From Pseudomonadota bacterium (GTDB lineage Bacteria; Pseudomonadota; Gammaproteobacteria; Steroidobacterales; Steroidobacteraceae): a stretch of DNA of 64,000 nucleotides. Location: positions 620,001 through 684,000 of the forward strand of contig JAFEDU010000001.1 in NCBI GenBank assembly GCA_018241425.1, read 5' to 3'. Under the pieces are notes generated by a model. That model made no database searches. It was not told the DNA's origin and saw only the letters and a list, made by a program, of their open reading frames with translations. Positions 13,638 through 22,972 of this stretch are shown here, one piece after another; position 1 is the stretch's first letter, and every line of letters starts with the position of its first letter. The translations under genes were made by a program, and so were the position numbers.

Positions 13638-15008
13638 ATGACGGCTGCCGCCGAACACGCGGACGGACTGCCCGTCCCCCGCCGCTACTGGTCGATCGCC
13701 GCCATCATCCTGGCGATCGGCATCTCGGTGCTCGACAGCACGATCGTCAACGTCGCGCTGCCCACGATCGCGCGCGACCTGAACGCCGGCGAGGCCGCCT
13801 CGATCTGGGTGGTGAACGCCTACCAGCTCGCGATCCTGATGCTGCTCCTGCCGCTCGCGTCCCTGGGCGAGATCGTCGGCTACCGCCGCGTCGCGCAGGC
13901 CGGCGTCGCGGTGTTCACGCTCGGCTCGCTGTGCTGCGCGGCCGCCCCGACGCTCCTCACGCTGTGCCTCGCGCGCATCCTCCAGGGGATGGGGGCCGCG
14001 GGCATCATGAGCTGCAACCCGGCGCTGGTGCGCTACACCTACCCGCAGCGCATGCTCGGGCGCGCGGTGGGGCTGAACGCGTTCGTGGTCGCCACCGCGG
14101 CGGCCGTGGGCCCCTCCCTCGCCGCAGCGATCCTCGCCATTGCGCACTGGCGCTGGCTGTTCGCCATCAACCTGCCGCTCGGGATCGCGACGCTCGCGAT
14201 CGGCCTGCGCGCGTGGCCGGACTCCGACCGCACTGCCCGCACGCTCAACCTCGCAGGCGCGGTCCTCTACGCCGCAGCCTTCGGCCTGCTGCTGAGCGGG
14301 CTGCAGGCACTCGCCCACGACGGCGGCTACCTCCTGGCGCTCGCGCAGCTCGCCGCCGGGGCCGTGCTCGCCGTGGCGCTGGTGCAGCACGAGCGCCCGC
14401 GCAGCGCACCGCTCATCCCCTTCGACCTGCTGCGCCGGCCGCTGTTCGCGCTCTCGGTGGTGACCAGCATCGCAAGTTTCACCGCGCAGATGAGCGCGTT
14501 CGTGGCGATGCCCTTCGAGCTGCAGCGGCTCGGGCACACCGCGGTGACGACCGGCCTGTACCTGACCGCATGGCCGCTCGCGCTGGCGCTGGCGGCCCCG
14601 CTTGCCGGGCGGCTCGCCGACCGCTACCCCGCAGGCATCCTCGGCGGCATCGGGTTGCTGCTTTTGACCGCCGGGCTCCTGCTCCTCGCCCTCATGCCGG
14701 CCGGTGCCGCGCCGGCGGCGTGGATCTGGCGCCTCGCACTGTGCGGGTTCGGTTTCGGGTTCTTCCAGGCGCCCAACAACCGCACGCTCATCGGCTCGGC
14801 CCCCCGCTCCAGGAGCGGGGCCGCCGGGGGTATGCTCAGTGTCGCCCGTATCGCCGGCCAGACCCTGGGGGCCGCGAGCGTCGCGATCCTGTTCCGCCTG
14901 AGTGGTGCGGCAGGTTCGCACCGCACGCTGTACCTTGCGGCGGCACTGGCGCTGTGCGGCACGGTGGTGAGCCTGGCGCGCCTGCGGCACGCCGCCGACC
15001 CCGCCTGA
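13638..15008 (+). CDS. MFS drug exporter, DHA2/EmrB-like
   Basis: Integral inner-membrane transporter of 456 aa with roughly 13-14 hydrophobic segments. The first helix contains LDSTIVNVALPTIARDL, the motif typical of the DHA2 (14-TMS) drug:H+ antiporter group, followed by WVVNAYQLAILML. Substrate is unknown. The start ATG lacks a strong Shine-Dalgarno. A SnoaL-like gene starts 18 bp downstream behind a good GAGGAG site and is probably cotranscribed. No membrane-fusion partner is adjacent, so it may act alone. Confidence 0.88.
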   Translation: MTAAAEHADGLPVPRRYWSIAAIILAIGISVLDSTIVNVALPTIARDLNAGEAASIWVVNAYQLAILMLLLPLASLGEIVGYRRVAQAGVAVFTLGSLCCAAAPTLLTLCLARILQGMGAAGIMSCNPALVRYTYPQRMLGRAVGLNAFVVATAAAVGPSLAAAILAIAHWRWLFAINLPLGIATLAIGLRAWPDSDRTARTLNLAGAVLYAAAFGLLLSGLQALAHDGGYLLALAQLAAGAVLAVALVQHERPRSAPLIPFDLLRRPLFALSVVTSIASFTAQMSAFVAMPFELQRLGHTAVTTGLYLTAWPLALALAAPLAGRLADRYPAGILGGIGLLLLTAGLLLLALMPAGAAPAAWIWRLALCGFGFGFFQAPNNRTLIGSAPRSRSGAAGGMLSVARIAGQTLGAASVAILFRLSGAAGSHRTLYLAAALALCGTVVSLARLRHAADPA

Positions 15009-15026
15009 TCGTGAGGAGTTGCGAAG

Positions 15027-15503
15027 ATGACCACAGCCCCCGCCCCGGTGAAGCCACCCTTCACGCGCGACAGCGCGATCCAGAAGGCGCGCATGGCCGA
15101 GGACGCCTGGAACAGCCGTGACCCCGACCGTGTGGCGCTCGCGTATTCGGAGGACTCCGCGTGGCGCAACCGCGCCGAGTTCTTCAGCGGTCGCGCCGCC
15201 ATCCGCGAGTTCCTGCGCCGCAAGTGGGCGCGCGAGCTGGACTACCGCCTCATCAAGGAGGTCTGGGCCTTCGGGGAGAGCCGCATCGCCGTGCGCTTCG
15301 CCTACGAGTGGCACGACGACTCCGGGCAGTGGTTCCGCTCCTACGGCAACGAGAACTGGGAGTTCGACGCGGCGGGCCTCATGCGCCGCCGGCACGCCTC
15401 GATCAACGACCTGCCGATCACCGAGGGCGAACGCAAGTACCGCTGGGCCGCGCCGGGAGCCCGGCCCGCCGACCATCCGGGACTCTCGGACCTCGGCCTC
15501 TAG
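15027..15503 (+). CDS. DUF1348/SnoaL-like (NTF2-fold) protein
   Basis: 158 aa soluble protein. The [25 protein letters not shown] segment followed by [16 protein letters not shown] and a C-terminal [22 protein letters not shown] matches the DUF1348 branch of the NTF2-like superfamily. Members are small cone-shaped proteins of mostly unknown role; some related SnoaL proteins are hydratases or isomerases. GAGGAG precedes the ATG by 8 nt. It sits directly behind the MFS gene and its stop is 3 bp from the stop of the convergent dienelactone hydrolase gene. Confidence 0.82.
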   Translation: MTTAPAPVKPPFTRDSAIQKARMAEDAWNSRDPDRVALAYSEDSAWRNRAEFFSGRAAIREFLRRKWARELDYRLIKEVWAFGESRIAVRFAYEWHDDSGQWFRSYGNENWEFDAAGLMRRRHASINDLPITEGERKYRWAAPGARPADHPGLSDLGL

Positions 15504-15506
15504 CGC

Positions 15507-16391
15507 TCAGGCCTTCGTGAGCGCCTGCTGGAAATGCACCAGCAGGCGCGACCAGGCCTTCTCGGCCGCCGCCTCGTTGTAGGCTGGCATGTCCGGCGGG
15601 CACCAGCCGTGGTTGGTGCCCGTGTACACCTCGATCTCGGCCGGCACCTTCGTCTGTGCGAACGCGGCGCGCAGCACGTCCTTCGCCTCGGGCTGCTTCG
15701 CATCGTCGTTGGCCGCGATCGCGATCAGGTAGTCCGCCCGGATCTTCGGCACCAGGAGGTGCGGGCTGTCGGGCTTGTCGGTGACGAGTCCCCCGCCATG
15801 GAAGGAAGCACCGGCCCCGATGCGGTGCGGGAGCGCGGCCGCGGTCCGCATCGTCATCGCCCCGCCCATGCAGTACCCCATGGTCCCCAGCCTCCGGCGG
15901 CGGTCGACGGGCCCCTGGTGGTCGAGCCAGGCGACGAACGCCCGCGCATCGTCGGTCTCGGTCTGCGCCGTGAGGGTGTTCATCTGCGCCATGATGGCGT
16001 TCATCACCGCCGGATCCGCGAGGTCCGCGTGCGCCGGCGCGGTCGGCGCCCGCTGCAGGCGATAGTAAGGATTGACGACCAGTACGGCGTAGCCGGACTC
16101 GGCAAGCCTGCGGCCCATCTGCCGGAATGCCGGCCGCAGGCCGAGCGCGTCCGGCCAGATCAGCACGCCCGGATGTGTGCCCTGCGCCGGGTGCACGAAG
16201 TAGGCATCCGCGGTGCCGGCCGGGGTGTGGATGTCCACCTCCGTCTCCACGACCTCGGCCGCATCGGCCACCGGCGGCAGCAGGGCCACGACGCCCAGGC
16301 CCAGCGTGAGGGCGCCGAAACGGCGGCGCGAGAGCGCGCCGAACCTGCGCTGGTACTCGAGCATCTCGGCGAAGGCATCCTGGTCACACAT
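15507..16391 (-). CDS. Dienelactone hydrolase family protein, exported
   Basis: Alpha/beta hydrolase of 294 aa. The nucleophile elbow GYCMGG places a Cys at residue 174, with a candidate Asp at 229/230 (IAANDDAKQ) and His261 (TNHGWCPP), the Cys-Asp-His triad of dienelactone hydrolases. A basic run SRRRFGAL followed by a hydrophobic stretch ending PPVADA (residues 21-44) resembles a Tat signal placed after an unusually long polar N-terminus. The ATG at 16391 was chosen because the upstream in-frame extension is not protein-like. Natural substrate unknown; divergent from the secreted protein gene at 16628. Confidence 0.88.
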   Translation of the reverse strand: MCDQDAFAEMLEYQRRFGALSRRRFGALTLGLGVVALLPPVADAAEVVETEVDIHTPAGTADAYFVHPAQGTHPGVLIWPDALGLRPAFRQMGRRLAESGYAVLVVNPYYRLQRAPTAPAHADLADPAVMNAIMAQMNTLTAQTETDDARAFVAWLDHQGPVDRRRRLGTMGYCMGGAMTMRTAAALPHRIGAGASFHGGGLVTDKPDSPHLLVPKIRADYLIAIAANDDAKQPEAKDVLRAAFAQTKVPAEIEVYTGTNHGWCPPDMPAYNEAAAEKAWSRLLVHFQQALTKA

Positions 16392-16627
16392 GTCGGCAGG
16401 CTCCGGGTCTTGGGGGCGGGGAACGGCGGCGCCTTGCGGCCCTGCGGTGGCGCTCGCCCGGCGGTGGGATGTTGCCCGTGCGATGGGCGCGCCGGCAAGC
16501 CTCCAAAGCCTGAGCGCCTTGGACGGGAACGCCGGCGCGCTTACACTCTGCAACCTAACAGGGACGACGCCGCGGACCTCAAGCGTGGCGTTGGCAGATG
16601 ACACCCCACCGACACCGAGAACCACGC

Positions 16628-17866
16628 ATGCAACCGCACCGCCCGCTTCCGGCCCTGACCCTCTGTGCCGCCTTCGCCGCGCTCGCCTCGTTGCAGCCGG
16701 CCCGGGCCGACGTCACCGTGCAGGAAACCACGAGCTTCGAGCTGAGCATCATCAAGGCCCACAGCACGACGACGGAATACGTGAGCGGTGACAAGCAGCG
16801 CCGCGACACCGACATGCACTGCGAGGGGATGATGTCGCTCTTCTGCGGGAACGCCCAGAGCGGCGAGATCGTGCGCCTGGACAAGGACGTGACCTGGAGC
16901 CTCGCGCCGAAGAAGAAGGAGTACCGCGAGAGCCACTTCCCGACCGCCGCCGAGCGCGCGCAGATGCAGGCCCAGCTGCAGGCCAACCTCGACAAGATGA
17001 AGCAGTGCCCGGCCACCCAACAGCCCAACACGGGACCGGACACCTCCAAGTGCCAGATGTCCCCGCCCAAGTTCGACTCGAAGCAAACCGACCAGCACGC
17101 GACCCTGATCGGGCACGACGCGCGCCTCAGCCAGCTGACCCTGACGCAGAGCTGCCACAACCCGGACACGGGCGACACCTGCGACTTCGTGATGACCATG
17201 GATGCGTGGCTCACGCAGGACGCAGTCCCCGGGAGCGAGGACCGCAAGGCCTTTGCCCAGGCGTACATGAAGAAGCTCGGCCTGGATGACCCGAACTCGC
17301 AGTCCATGCAGCAGATGCGGCAGTTCCTGGCCCCCTACAGCGCGAGCCTCAAGGAGCTCGCGGGCAAGGCCTCGGACTTCAAGGGCTACCCGCTGAAGAG
17401 CGCGTTCCGGATCTCCTTCGGCGGCGTCCAGTGCCAGGCGGCGAAGAATGCCCGCGCCTCCGGTGGCGGCGGCAATGTCGTCGGCGATGCGGGCGCGGCC
17501 GCCGGCGATGCGGCGGCGAGCGCGACCAGCGGGGCAGCCGGTTCCGCGGCCGGACAGGCGGCCTCCAACGCCGCGGGTAACTCGGTGGCCGGCGGCATCC
17601 TGGGCTCCGCGGCCAGCGCCTTCGGCAGCAAGCTCGCGAGCGGCCTGTTCGCCAAGAAGAGCGCGCCGGCGGCCGCACCGGCCGCGGCCCCAGCCGCGCC
17701 CGCGGACCCGAACCTCGTCCAGGTGGCGCAGATCCAGATGGAGGTCACCGCCATGACGGAAGGGGCGATCCCGGCCAGCGAATTCGAGATTCCCGCCGGC
17801 TGGACGCTCGTCACGCCGAAGAGCCGGCCCGAAAAGGAGTTCAGCTGCCCGTCGCAGCACCCCTGA
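16628..17866 (+). CDS. Secreted protein of unknown function with Ala/Gly-rich linker
   Basis: 412 aa. Residues 1-27 form a signal peptide ending near QPARA. The mature N-terminal region (about 28-285) is polar, contains several Cys residues (for example around MHCEGMMSLFCGN, QSCHNPDTGDTCDF) and a GDKQRRDTDMHCEG stretch reminiscent of periplasmic domains that sense or bind small molecules. A low-complexity Ala/Gly/Ser segment (about 290-365) follows, including GSAASAFGSKLASGLF, which could form a membrane-active or flexible helix, then a short C-terminal domain. I do not recognise the family. Confidence 0.75.
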   Translation: MQPHRPLPALTLCAAFAALASLQPARADVTVQETTSFELSIIKAHSTTTEYVSGDKQRRDTDMHCEGMMSLFCGNAQSGEIVRLDKDVTWSLAPKKKEYRESHFPTAAERAQMQAQLQANLDKMKQCPATQQPNTGPDTSKCQMSPPKFDSKQTDQHATLIGHDARLSQLTLTQSCHNPDTGDTCDFVMTMDAWLTQDAVPGSEDRKAFAQAYMKKLGLDDPNSQSMQQMRQFLAPYSASLKELAGKASDFKGYPLKSAFRISFGGVQCQAAKNARASGGGGNVVGDAGAAAGDAAASATSGAAGSAAGQAASNAAGNSVAGGILGSAASAFGSKLASGLFAKKSAPAAAPAAAPAAPADPNLVQVAQIQMEVTAMTEGAIPASEFEIPAGWTLVTPKSRPEKEFSCPSQHP

Positions 17867-18059
17867 TTCCGCGAGGGCCCGGGCCCTCGCCATGACATAA
17901 GGCGCGCGCGCCGGCGGCGCGTGCGAATGTCACGCCATTGTCACCGCACTCGCACCACGCCGATACCTGGCGCTCCCTAGACTTTTCTGCCTGAGCGCCC
18001 GGCGTGCCGCCGGCGCATCGTGCACGGACCCGCCGGGGTCCGGCAGCGGGAGGGGCGGG

Positions 18060-19481
18060 ATGAGCGGCCGGAGCATCGCGATCGTCGGGGCGGGATTCTG
18101 CGGGACTGCGCTCGCCACCGAGCTCCTGCGGCGCAGCCGCGGCGAGTGCCGCGTCACGCTCATCGACCGCACCGGGATCGGCCGCGGCGTCGCCTACGCA
18201 CGCCGTGCCTTCCCGTTCCTCCTCAACGTGCCGGCGGGCCGGATGTCCGCCTGCAGCGCCGAGCCGCAGGAATTCCTGCGCTTCGCGCAGCAGCGCCTGC
18301 CGGGCGTCACGGCGGCGGATTACCTGCCGCGCGCGCTCTTCGGCGACTACCTCCAGACCCGACTCGCCGCGGCGGTGGCCGGGGCCGCAGCCGGCGTCAC
18401 GCTCGAGCGCGTCCATGGCGAGGCGATTGCCCTCGAGCGTGTTCCGCGCGGGGGCCGCATGCAGGTGCACCTGGCCGACGGGGGCAGCGTGGTGGCCGAA
18501 GCGGTGGTGCTGGCACTGGGAAACCCGCCCCCGCGCGCGCCCTGTCCGCCGGAGATGGTCGGCGACAACGCACGGTACGTGACCGACCCCTGGTCGATCC
18601 GCGCGCCGGTGCGTCCGGGGGAGACGATCCTCATGATCGGGACCGGCCTGACGACGGCCGACCTCGTACTCGCGGGCCACGAATCTTCCGGGGGCACGGC
18701 AACCTTCCACGCGCTGTCGCGCCGCGGGCTCATGCCTGCGGCCCAGTCCGGGTTCGGGGCGCCCGCCGAGCCGCTCGCCGCGGCGCGACTGCTCGCGGCC
18801 GCCGCGGATTCCGTGCGCGCATTGCTGCGCGTGGTGCGCGAGCACGCGAGCGGTGGTGCCGACTGGCGCGAGACCATCACCACGGTGCGCGAGCTTGCGC
18901 CGCAGCTGTGGCGGCACCTGGAGCCCCGGGAGCGCCAGCGCTTCCTGCGGCACCTGCAGCCCTACTGGGACATCCACCGCCACCGCCTGCCGGAGAGCAC
19001 CGCGGCGACGCTCGCGGCGCTGCGGCGCGACGGTACGCTGCGCACGCACGCCGGACGGCTGGTGTCGCTGCGGACGCGCGGCCGGCGCATCCATGCGCGC
19101 ATCCGGCCGCGGGGAAGCGCACAGACCCAGGAGCTGGTGGTCGACCGCGTGGTCAACTGCACCGGGCCCGACTTCGACGTGCGCCGCAGCGGCGATCGCC
19201 TGGTGCGCGCGCTCCTCGCGCAGGGCCTCATGGTCCCCGACCCGCTGGGCCTCGGCATCAGCACCGGCCCGCACGGCGCGCTGCTTGGGCGCGACGGGCG
19301 CCCGAGCACCCGCGTGTTCTATGTCGGGCCGCAGCTGCGCGCCGCCCACTGGGAGAGCACCGCCGTGACCGAGCTGCGCGACCATGTCCGCCACCTCGCC
19401 ACGCACCTCATGGACCATGCAGCGACCCCGCCGGCGCGCCTCAACGCGGCCCCGGCGCATCTCGCCGCGGCGCCCCCGTGA
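18060..19481 (+). CDS. FAD/NAD(P)-binding protein (NAD_binding_9 type)
   Basis: 473 aa flavoprotein with an N-terminal Rossmann motif VGAGFCGTALATELL (residues 9-24) and the GRGVAYARRAFPFLLNVPAGRMSA segment characteristic of the FAD-NAD(P)-binding family (NAD_binding_9). Internal motifs GTGLTTADLVL and VNCTGPDFDVR near the end correspond to a second nucleotide site and the conserved TG(P). Such proteins are predicted oxidoreductases, often in siderophore, amine or secondary metabolism, but the substrate is unknown. GGGAGGGG precedes the ATG. It is monocistronic. Confidence 0.85.
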   Translation: MSGRSIAIVGAGFCGTALATELLRRSRGECRVTLIDRTGIGRGVAYARRAFPFLLNVPAGRMSACSAEPQEFLRFAQQRLPGVTAADYLPRALFGDYLQTRLAAAVAGAAAGVTLERVHGEAIALERVPRGGRMQVHLADGGSVVAEAVVLALGNPPPRAPCPPEMVGDNARYVTDPWSIRAPVRPGETILMIGTGLTTADLVLAGHESSGGTATFHALSRRGLMPAAQSGFGAPAEPLAAARLLAAAADSVRALLRVVREHASGGADWRETITTVRELAPQLWRHLEPRERQRFLRHLQPYWDIHRHRLPESTAATLAALRRDGTLRTHAGRLVSLRTRGRRIHARIRPRGSAQTQELVVDRVVNCTGPDFDVRRSGDRLVRALLAQGLMVPDPLGLGISTGPHGALLGRDGRPSTRVFYVGPQLRAAHWESTAVTELRDHVRHLATHLMDHAATPPARLNAAPAHLAAAPP

Positions 19482-19700
19482 ATGGCTCATGCCGCATCGG
19501 CATGCGCACAGAAGCATTCAGTGTTGGCGCGCCGCGCCGCATCGCGGCTATCGTTTCTTCCGGGCGTCGCGGCCGTGGCGGCCGCAGTCAGGTAAGTTGG
19601 ATGACCCCCTCGTTCGATTTCCCCCGGACGCGCGGGCCGCGACCGCCCACCAACGCTCGGCAGAGTCTCTTCGTGTGTGTGTCCCGAGAAGAGAGGCAAC

Positions 19701-19732
19701 GCGCGGCTGCCCAAGGACCTGGGCAGCCGCGC
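19701..19732. terminator. Strong hairpin downstream of nemA-like gene
   Basis: Perfect 13-bp inverted repeat (GCGCGGCTGCCCA / TGGGCAGCCGCGC) with a 6-nt loop, 19 bp beyond the stop of the minus-strand ene-reductase gene. The minus strand continues into a pyrimidine-rich GTTGCCTCTCTTC stretch. It is the only clear feature of the 270-bp gap to the upstream plus-strand gene. Confidence 0.6.
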
Positions 19733-19751
19733 GGATCGCCTTGAGCAAGCT

Positions 19752-20813
19752 CTAGGCCGCCGCCAGCACCGGGTAGTCGGTGTAGCCGCGCGCACCCTGC
19801 GAGTAAAACGTCGCATCGTCCCAGGCGTTGAGTGCCGCATGCTGCGCGAAGCGCCGCGGCAGGTCGGGATTGGCGATGAAGAGCTTGCCGAAGGCCACCG
19901 CGTCGGCCTCGCCCGCGGCCAGTACGCGCTCGGCGCTCCCCTGGTCGAAGCCCTCGTTGGCGATGAACACCCCGCCGAAGGCCGCCTTGAGCGCAGGCCC
20001 CAGGCGCACGCCGGCGAGCGACTCGCGCGCGCACAGGAACGCGATGCCCCGCCGCCCGAGCTCGCGCGCGGCATGCCCGAAGGTTGCCCCGAGGTCGCTG
20101 TCGCCCATGTCGTGGGCATCGGCGCGCGGCGCCAGGTGCACGCCGACGCGCCCGGCCCCGAACACTGACACGACGGCGTCGGTCACCTCGAGCAGCAGGC
20201 GCGCACGGTTCTGGATGCTGCCGCCGTAGGCATCGGTGCGCTGGTTGGTGCTGTCCTGCAGGAACTGGTCGATGAGGTAGCCGTTGGCGGCGTGAATCTC
20301 GACGCCGTCGAATCCCGCCGCCTGGGCGTTGCGCGCGCCGCTGCGGAACGACTCGATGACGCCGGGGATCTCCTCAAGCGCCAGGGCACGCGGGGTGGCG
20401 TACGGGCGCTGCGGACGCAGCAGGTTCACGTGCCCGCGCGGCGCGATGGCGCTCGGTGCGACCGGCGCCGCACCGCCGTGGTAGACCGGGTCGGAGATGC
20501 GCCCCACGTGCCACAGCTGCAGGAGGATGCGGCCGCCGGCCCGGTGCACGCCCTCGACGATGGGTCGCCAGCCCTCGACCTGCGCCTGCGACCAGATCCC
20601 CGGCGTGTGCGGATAGCCCACGCCTTCGGGGCTGACCGAGGTGGCCTCGCTCAGGATCGCGCCCGCGGACGCGCGCTGCACGTAGTAATCGCGCATCAGC
20701 GCATTGGGCACGCGGCCCTCGCCCGTGGAGCGGTTGCGCGTCAGCGGCGCCATGAGGATGCGGTTGGGAAACGTAAGCTCGCCTACGCGCAGCGGGTCAA
20801 AGAGGCTCGGCAT
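19752..20813 (-). CDS. Old yellow enzyme family alkene reductase (NemA-like)
   Basis: FMN-dependent NAD(P)H ene reductase of 353 aa. Recognisable segments are FPNRILMAPLTRNRS at the N-terminus, LLQLWHVGRIS, the HAANGYLIDQFL motif with the substrate-binding His/Asn pair, TDAYGGSIQNRARLLLEV, and the C-terminal ADAVAFGKLFIANPDL phosphate-binding loop. Close NemA-type enzymes reduce maleimides, nitrate esters and other electrophiles. It is monocistronic; a repressor gene (NemR-like) is not adjacent. Upstream, the palindrome ATGCCCGGGCGGGCAT (20923-20938) about 110 bp before the start could be an operator. Confidence 0.93.
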   Translation of the reverse strand: MPSLFDPLRVGELTFPNRILMAPLTRNRSTGEGRVPNALMRDYYVQRASAGAILSEATSVSPEGVGYPHTPGIWSQAQVEGWRPIVEGVHRAGGRILLQLWHVGRISDPVYHGGAAPVAPSAIAPRGHVNLLRPQRPYATPRALALEEIPGVIESFRSGARNAQAAGFDGVEIHAANGYLIDQFLQDSTNQRTDAYGGSIQNRARLLLEVTDAVVSVFGAGRVGVHLAPRADAHDMGDSDLGATFGHAARELGRRGIAFLCARESLAGVRLGPALKAAFGGVFIANEGFDQGSAERVLAAGEADAVAFGKLFIANPDLPRRFAQHAALNAWDDATFYSQGARGYTDYPVLAAA

Positions 20814-20951
20814 GGGACTCCTTTGCTGGGGACTTCAGCCGCGTGAATTCGCGGTGGGTGCTTCATGGGAGCACCGTAGCCTCACTGCAAGCGTCCTCCA
20901 ACTGCCGGTTGCCCCTATGCATATGCCCGGGCGGGCATTGACCAGGGGAGC

Positions 20952-20987
20952 ACCCGCCGCTCTCCCCAATGGTGGAGGGCGGCGGGT
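20952..20987 (-). terminator. GC-rich hairpin after lipoprotein gene
   Basis: Inverted repeat ACCCGCCGC ... GCGGCGGGT extended by a nearly paired TCTCC/GGAGG inner stem, 23 bp downstream of the stop of the minus-strand lipoprotein gene. It lacks a T-tract, so termination is likely but not certain. Confidence 0.5.
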
Positions 20988-21009
20988 ACGGCGCGCAGTG
21001 CGGGGGCTC

Positions 21010-22836
21010 CTAGGGCGTGACGCCCTCGAGCAGGAGCAGGCCCAGTCCCTGGTTGTCGACCTCGATGGCCCACAGGCGGTTGCCCGAGAGCGGGTAGTAC
21101 CCGAAGGCCGTGCTGGTCGTGAAGCTCGTGGGGTTGAGGCCCGTCAGGTTCAGGAGTCCCTGCCCCGAGTTCTGGCTGCCGCCGAGTGCGACCGCCGACT
21201 TCAGCGTGCCGCCGAAGGGGTTGGAGTCGGTGGTGCCCGAGAACGTGCCGGCGGTCACCGTGACCGGTCCCACCGCGCTCCAGTACACGCCGCCCGAGCT
21301 CGTCGCCGCGGCCCCCTGCCCGGCGAGGGCATAGTTGCCGGACAGCGAGAAGTTGGAGTCCTGCTCGAAGGCGATGCCCTGCGTGGTCTGGAAGGCGTCC
21401 AGTCCCATCACCATCGCGTTGCCGTTGCCGTCGAGGTAGAGCTCGAAGGTCAGCACCCCGTTGCTCGGCGGTGCGTTGCCGCCGGTCAAGGTGTTGATGG
21501 TTGCCTCGACGCGCCCGGTCGGGTCCACCGCGTAGCTGCCTGCGATGGTCCAGGCACCCATGTACTGCACGTCATTCACCGCCAGGACGCCGGTGAGGAT
21601 GCCGTTGAGGTTGAGCGCGAAGGCACCGGACATGGACGCGACGCCGTTCAGGTCGACGCCGCTGCTGCCGTGCGCGTAGCTCTGGTTCACCACGCTCGCA
21701 CTCGCGTTGGTGAACTTGCCGGTGTTGCTGCCCTGGCCGAGCGCGCTGCCGCCGGTGTTGCCATTCAGCGTGTCCCCGCTCTGCCCGGACTCGACGAGCT
21801 CGAGGCGGCCGGTGCTGGTCACGTAACCGGCCAGCTGGATTTGCGGCACCGTGGACCCCGTGCTCGGTACCAGCGTCAGGACGAAGCGCCCGAAGCTGTC
21901 GGTGGCGGTCACCGACCCGGACTGGAAGGTCTGGCGCCTGAGCGTCTGCGGGGCGCCGCTGGTGAAGTCGCTCAGGTCGAAGAGCGAGGCGGAGGTGTTC
22001 AGCTGCGTGCCGTTGATGACGAAGATGCCGCCGATCGAGAGCGGGTTGCCGGCGGTGTCGTTGCCCGAGATGGCAAACGCGTAGCCGTTCGCGGGCTCGG
22101 CGTGGCTCGTCTGCAAATCGAGCGCCCCGGTGCCGGTGGCCGACAGGTCGTACTCGGACAGCAGCACGCGCGTCGCGGAGACCTGCGTGCCCCGCAGGGT
22201 CTCCACGCCATTGACGCCGATCTGGGTGTTGCCCGTGTCGATGACGATCTGCAGGTTGCCACCGGCCGTGTTCACCGAGCTGGTCTTGGTCACCAGGGTG
22301 TCCGTGTACCCGGCCTGGGGATCGGTGAAGTCCTGCTCGCCGCCGGTGATGACCCCGGCCGCGATGGTGAACGCCCCGGCGATGGTGTACCCGCCGGCGC
22401 CGTCGTAACCGGAGAGGTGGTAGACGTAGGTGCCGTCGGCCAGCGGCGGGGTCACGGACGAGACGATGGTGACGTTGGCCGACACCGACTTCGTGGTGTC
22501 GCTCACCGAGGTCGCCGTGATCGTGACCGTCGCGGGGTTGGGGATGGTGGCCGGCGCGGTGTACGTGGTGGCCACGGCACTGCCGGTGCTCGTGGGGTTG
22601 AAGGTGCCGCATCCCGAGCCGCCGGCGCAGGTCGCACTCCAGGTCACGCCCCCCGTGCCGCTGTCGTTGGCAACCAGCGCGGCGACGCTGGCGGTGGCAT
22701 TGATCGCGATCGAAGACGGGGGCGCGGTCGAGAAGCTCACCTGGATCGGGTAGTTCGAGCCGCCGCCGCCGCCGCACCCGCCGAGGGCCATCCCCGCCGC
22801 CACCGTCGCCACCCATGCCATGCGCCTGAACATCAT
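21010..22836 (-). CDS. Large secreted lipoprotein with Ig-like domain and repeated beta modules
   Basis: 608 aa. A lipoprotein signal peptide ends in ALGGC (Cys21), followed by a Gly run. Residues about 30-130 look like a bacterial Ig-like domain (SIAINATASVAALVAND, VTWSATCAGG). The remainder is Gly/Thr/Ser/Asn-rich and contains several copies of a loosely repeated module with the pattern Y-x-F/L-x-L-S/A-G-x-D followed by a GxF and a short turn, suggesting a beta-sandwich or solenoid fold exposed on the cell surface. GGGGAG lies just before the ATG pair at 22836/22833. A TATAGT hexamer about 80 bp upstream could be its -10. Function unknown; adhesion or surface binding is only a guess. Confidence 0.8.
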   Translation of the reverse strand: MMFRRMAWVATVAAGMALGGCGGGGGSNYPIQVSFSTAPPSSIAINATASVAALVANDSGTGGVTWSATCAGGSGCGTFNPTSTGSAVATTYTAPATIPNPATVTITATSVSDTTKSVSANVTIVSSVTPPLADGTYVYHLSGYDGAGGYTIAGAFTIAAGVITGGEQDFTDPQAGYTDTLVTKTSSVNTAGGNLQIVIDTGNTQIGVNGVETLRGTQVSATRVLLSEYDLSATGTGALDLQTSHAEPANGYAFAISGNDTAGNPLSIGGIFVINGTQLNTSASLFDLSDFTSGAPQTLRRQTFQSGSVTATDSFGRFVLTLVPSTGSTVPQIQLAGYVTSTGRLELVESGQSGDTLNGNTGGSALGQGSNTGKFTNASASVVNQSYAHGSSGVDLNGVASMSGAFALNLNGILTGVLAVNDVQYMGAWTIAGSYAVDPTGRVEATINTLTGGNAPPSNGVLTFELYLDGNGNAMVMGLDAFQTTQGIAFEQDSNFSLSGNYALAGQGAAATSSGGVYWSAVGPVTVTAGTFSGTTDSNPFGGTLKSAVALGGSQNSGQGLLNLTGLNPTSFTTSTAFGYYPLSGNRLWAIEVDNQGLGLLLLEGVTP

Positions 22837-22972
22837 GTTCTCCCCGACTGTGCTTGCGATTTGTTCATAAAACGCCGTTTGCGCGACCGCGCTGACCGGC
22901 ACGACCTGCGCACACTATAGATTGATTCGGCGTGACCTTCAGCCCGCCCACGCGGGGCTGATCCAGGCGCCC

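Noticed and set aside
13578..15476. Long antisense frame opposite the MFS exporter and SnoaL-like genes
   Set aside because: Low-complexity His/Arg/Gly/Ala composition and no conserved motifs; the plus-strand genes explain the DNA.
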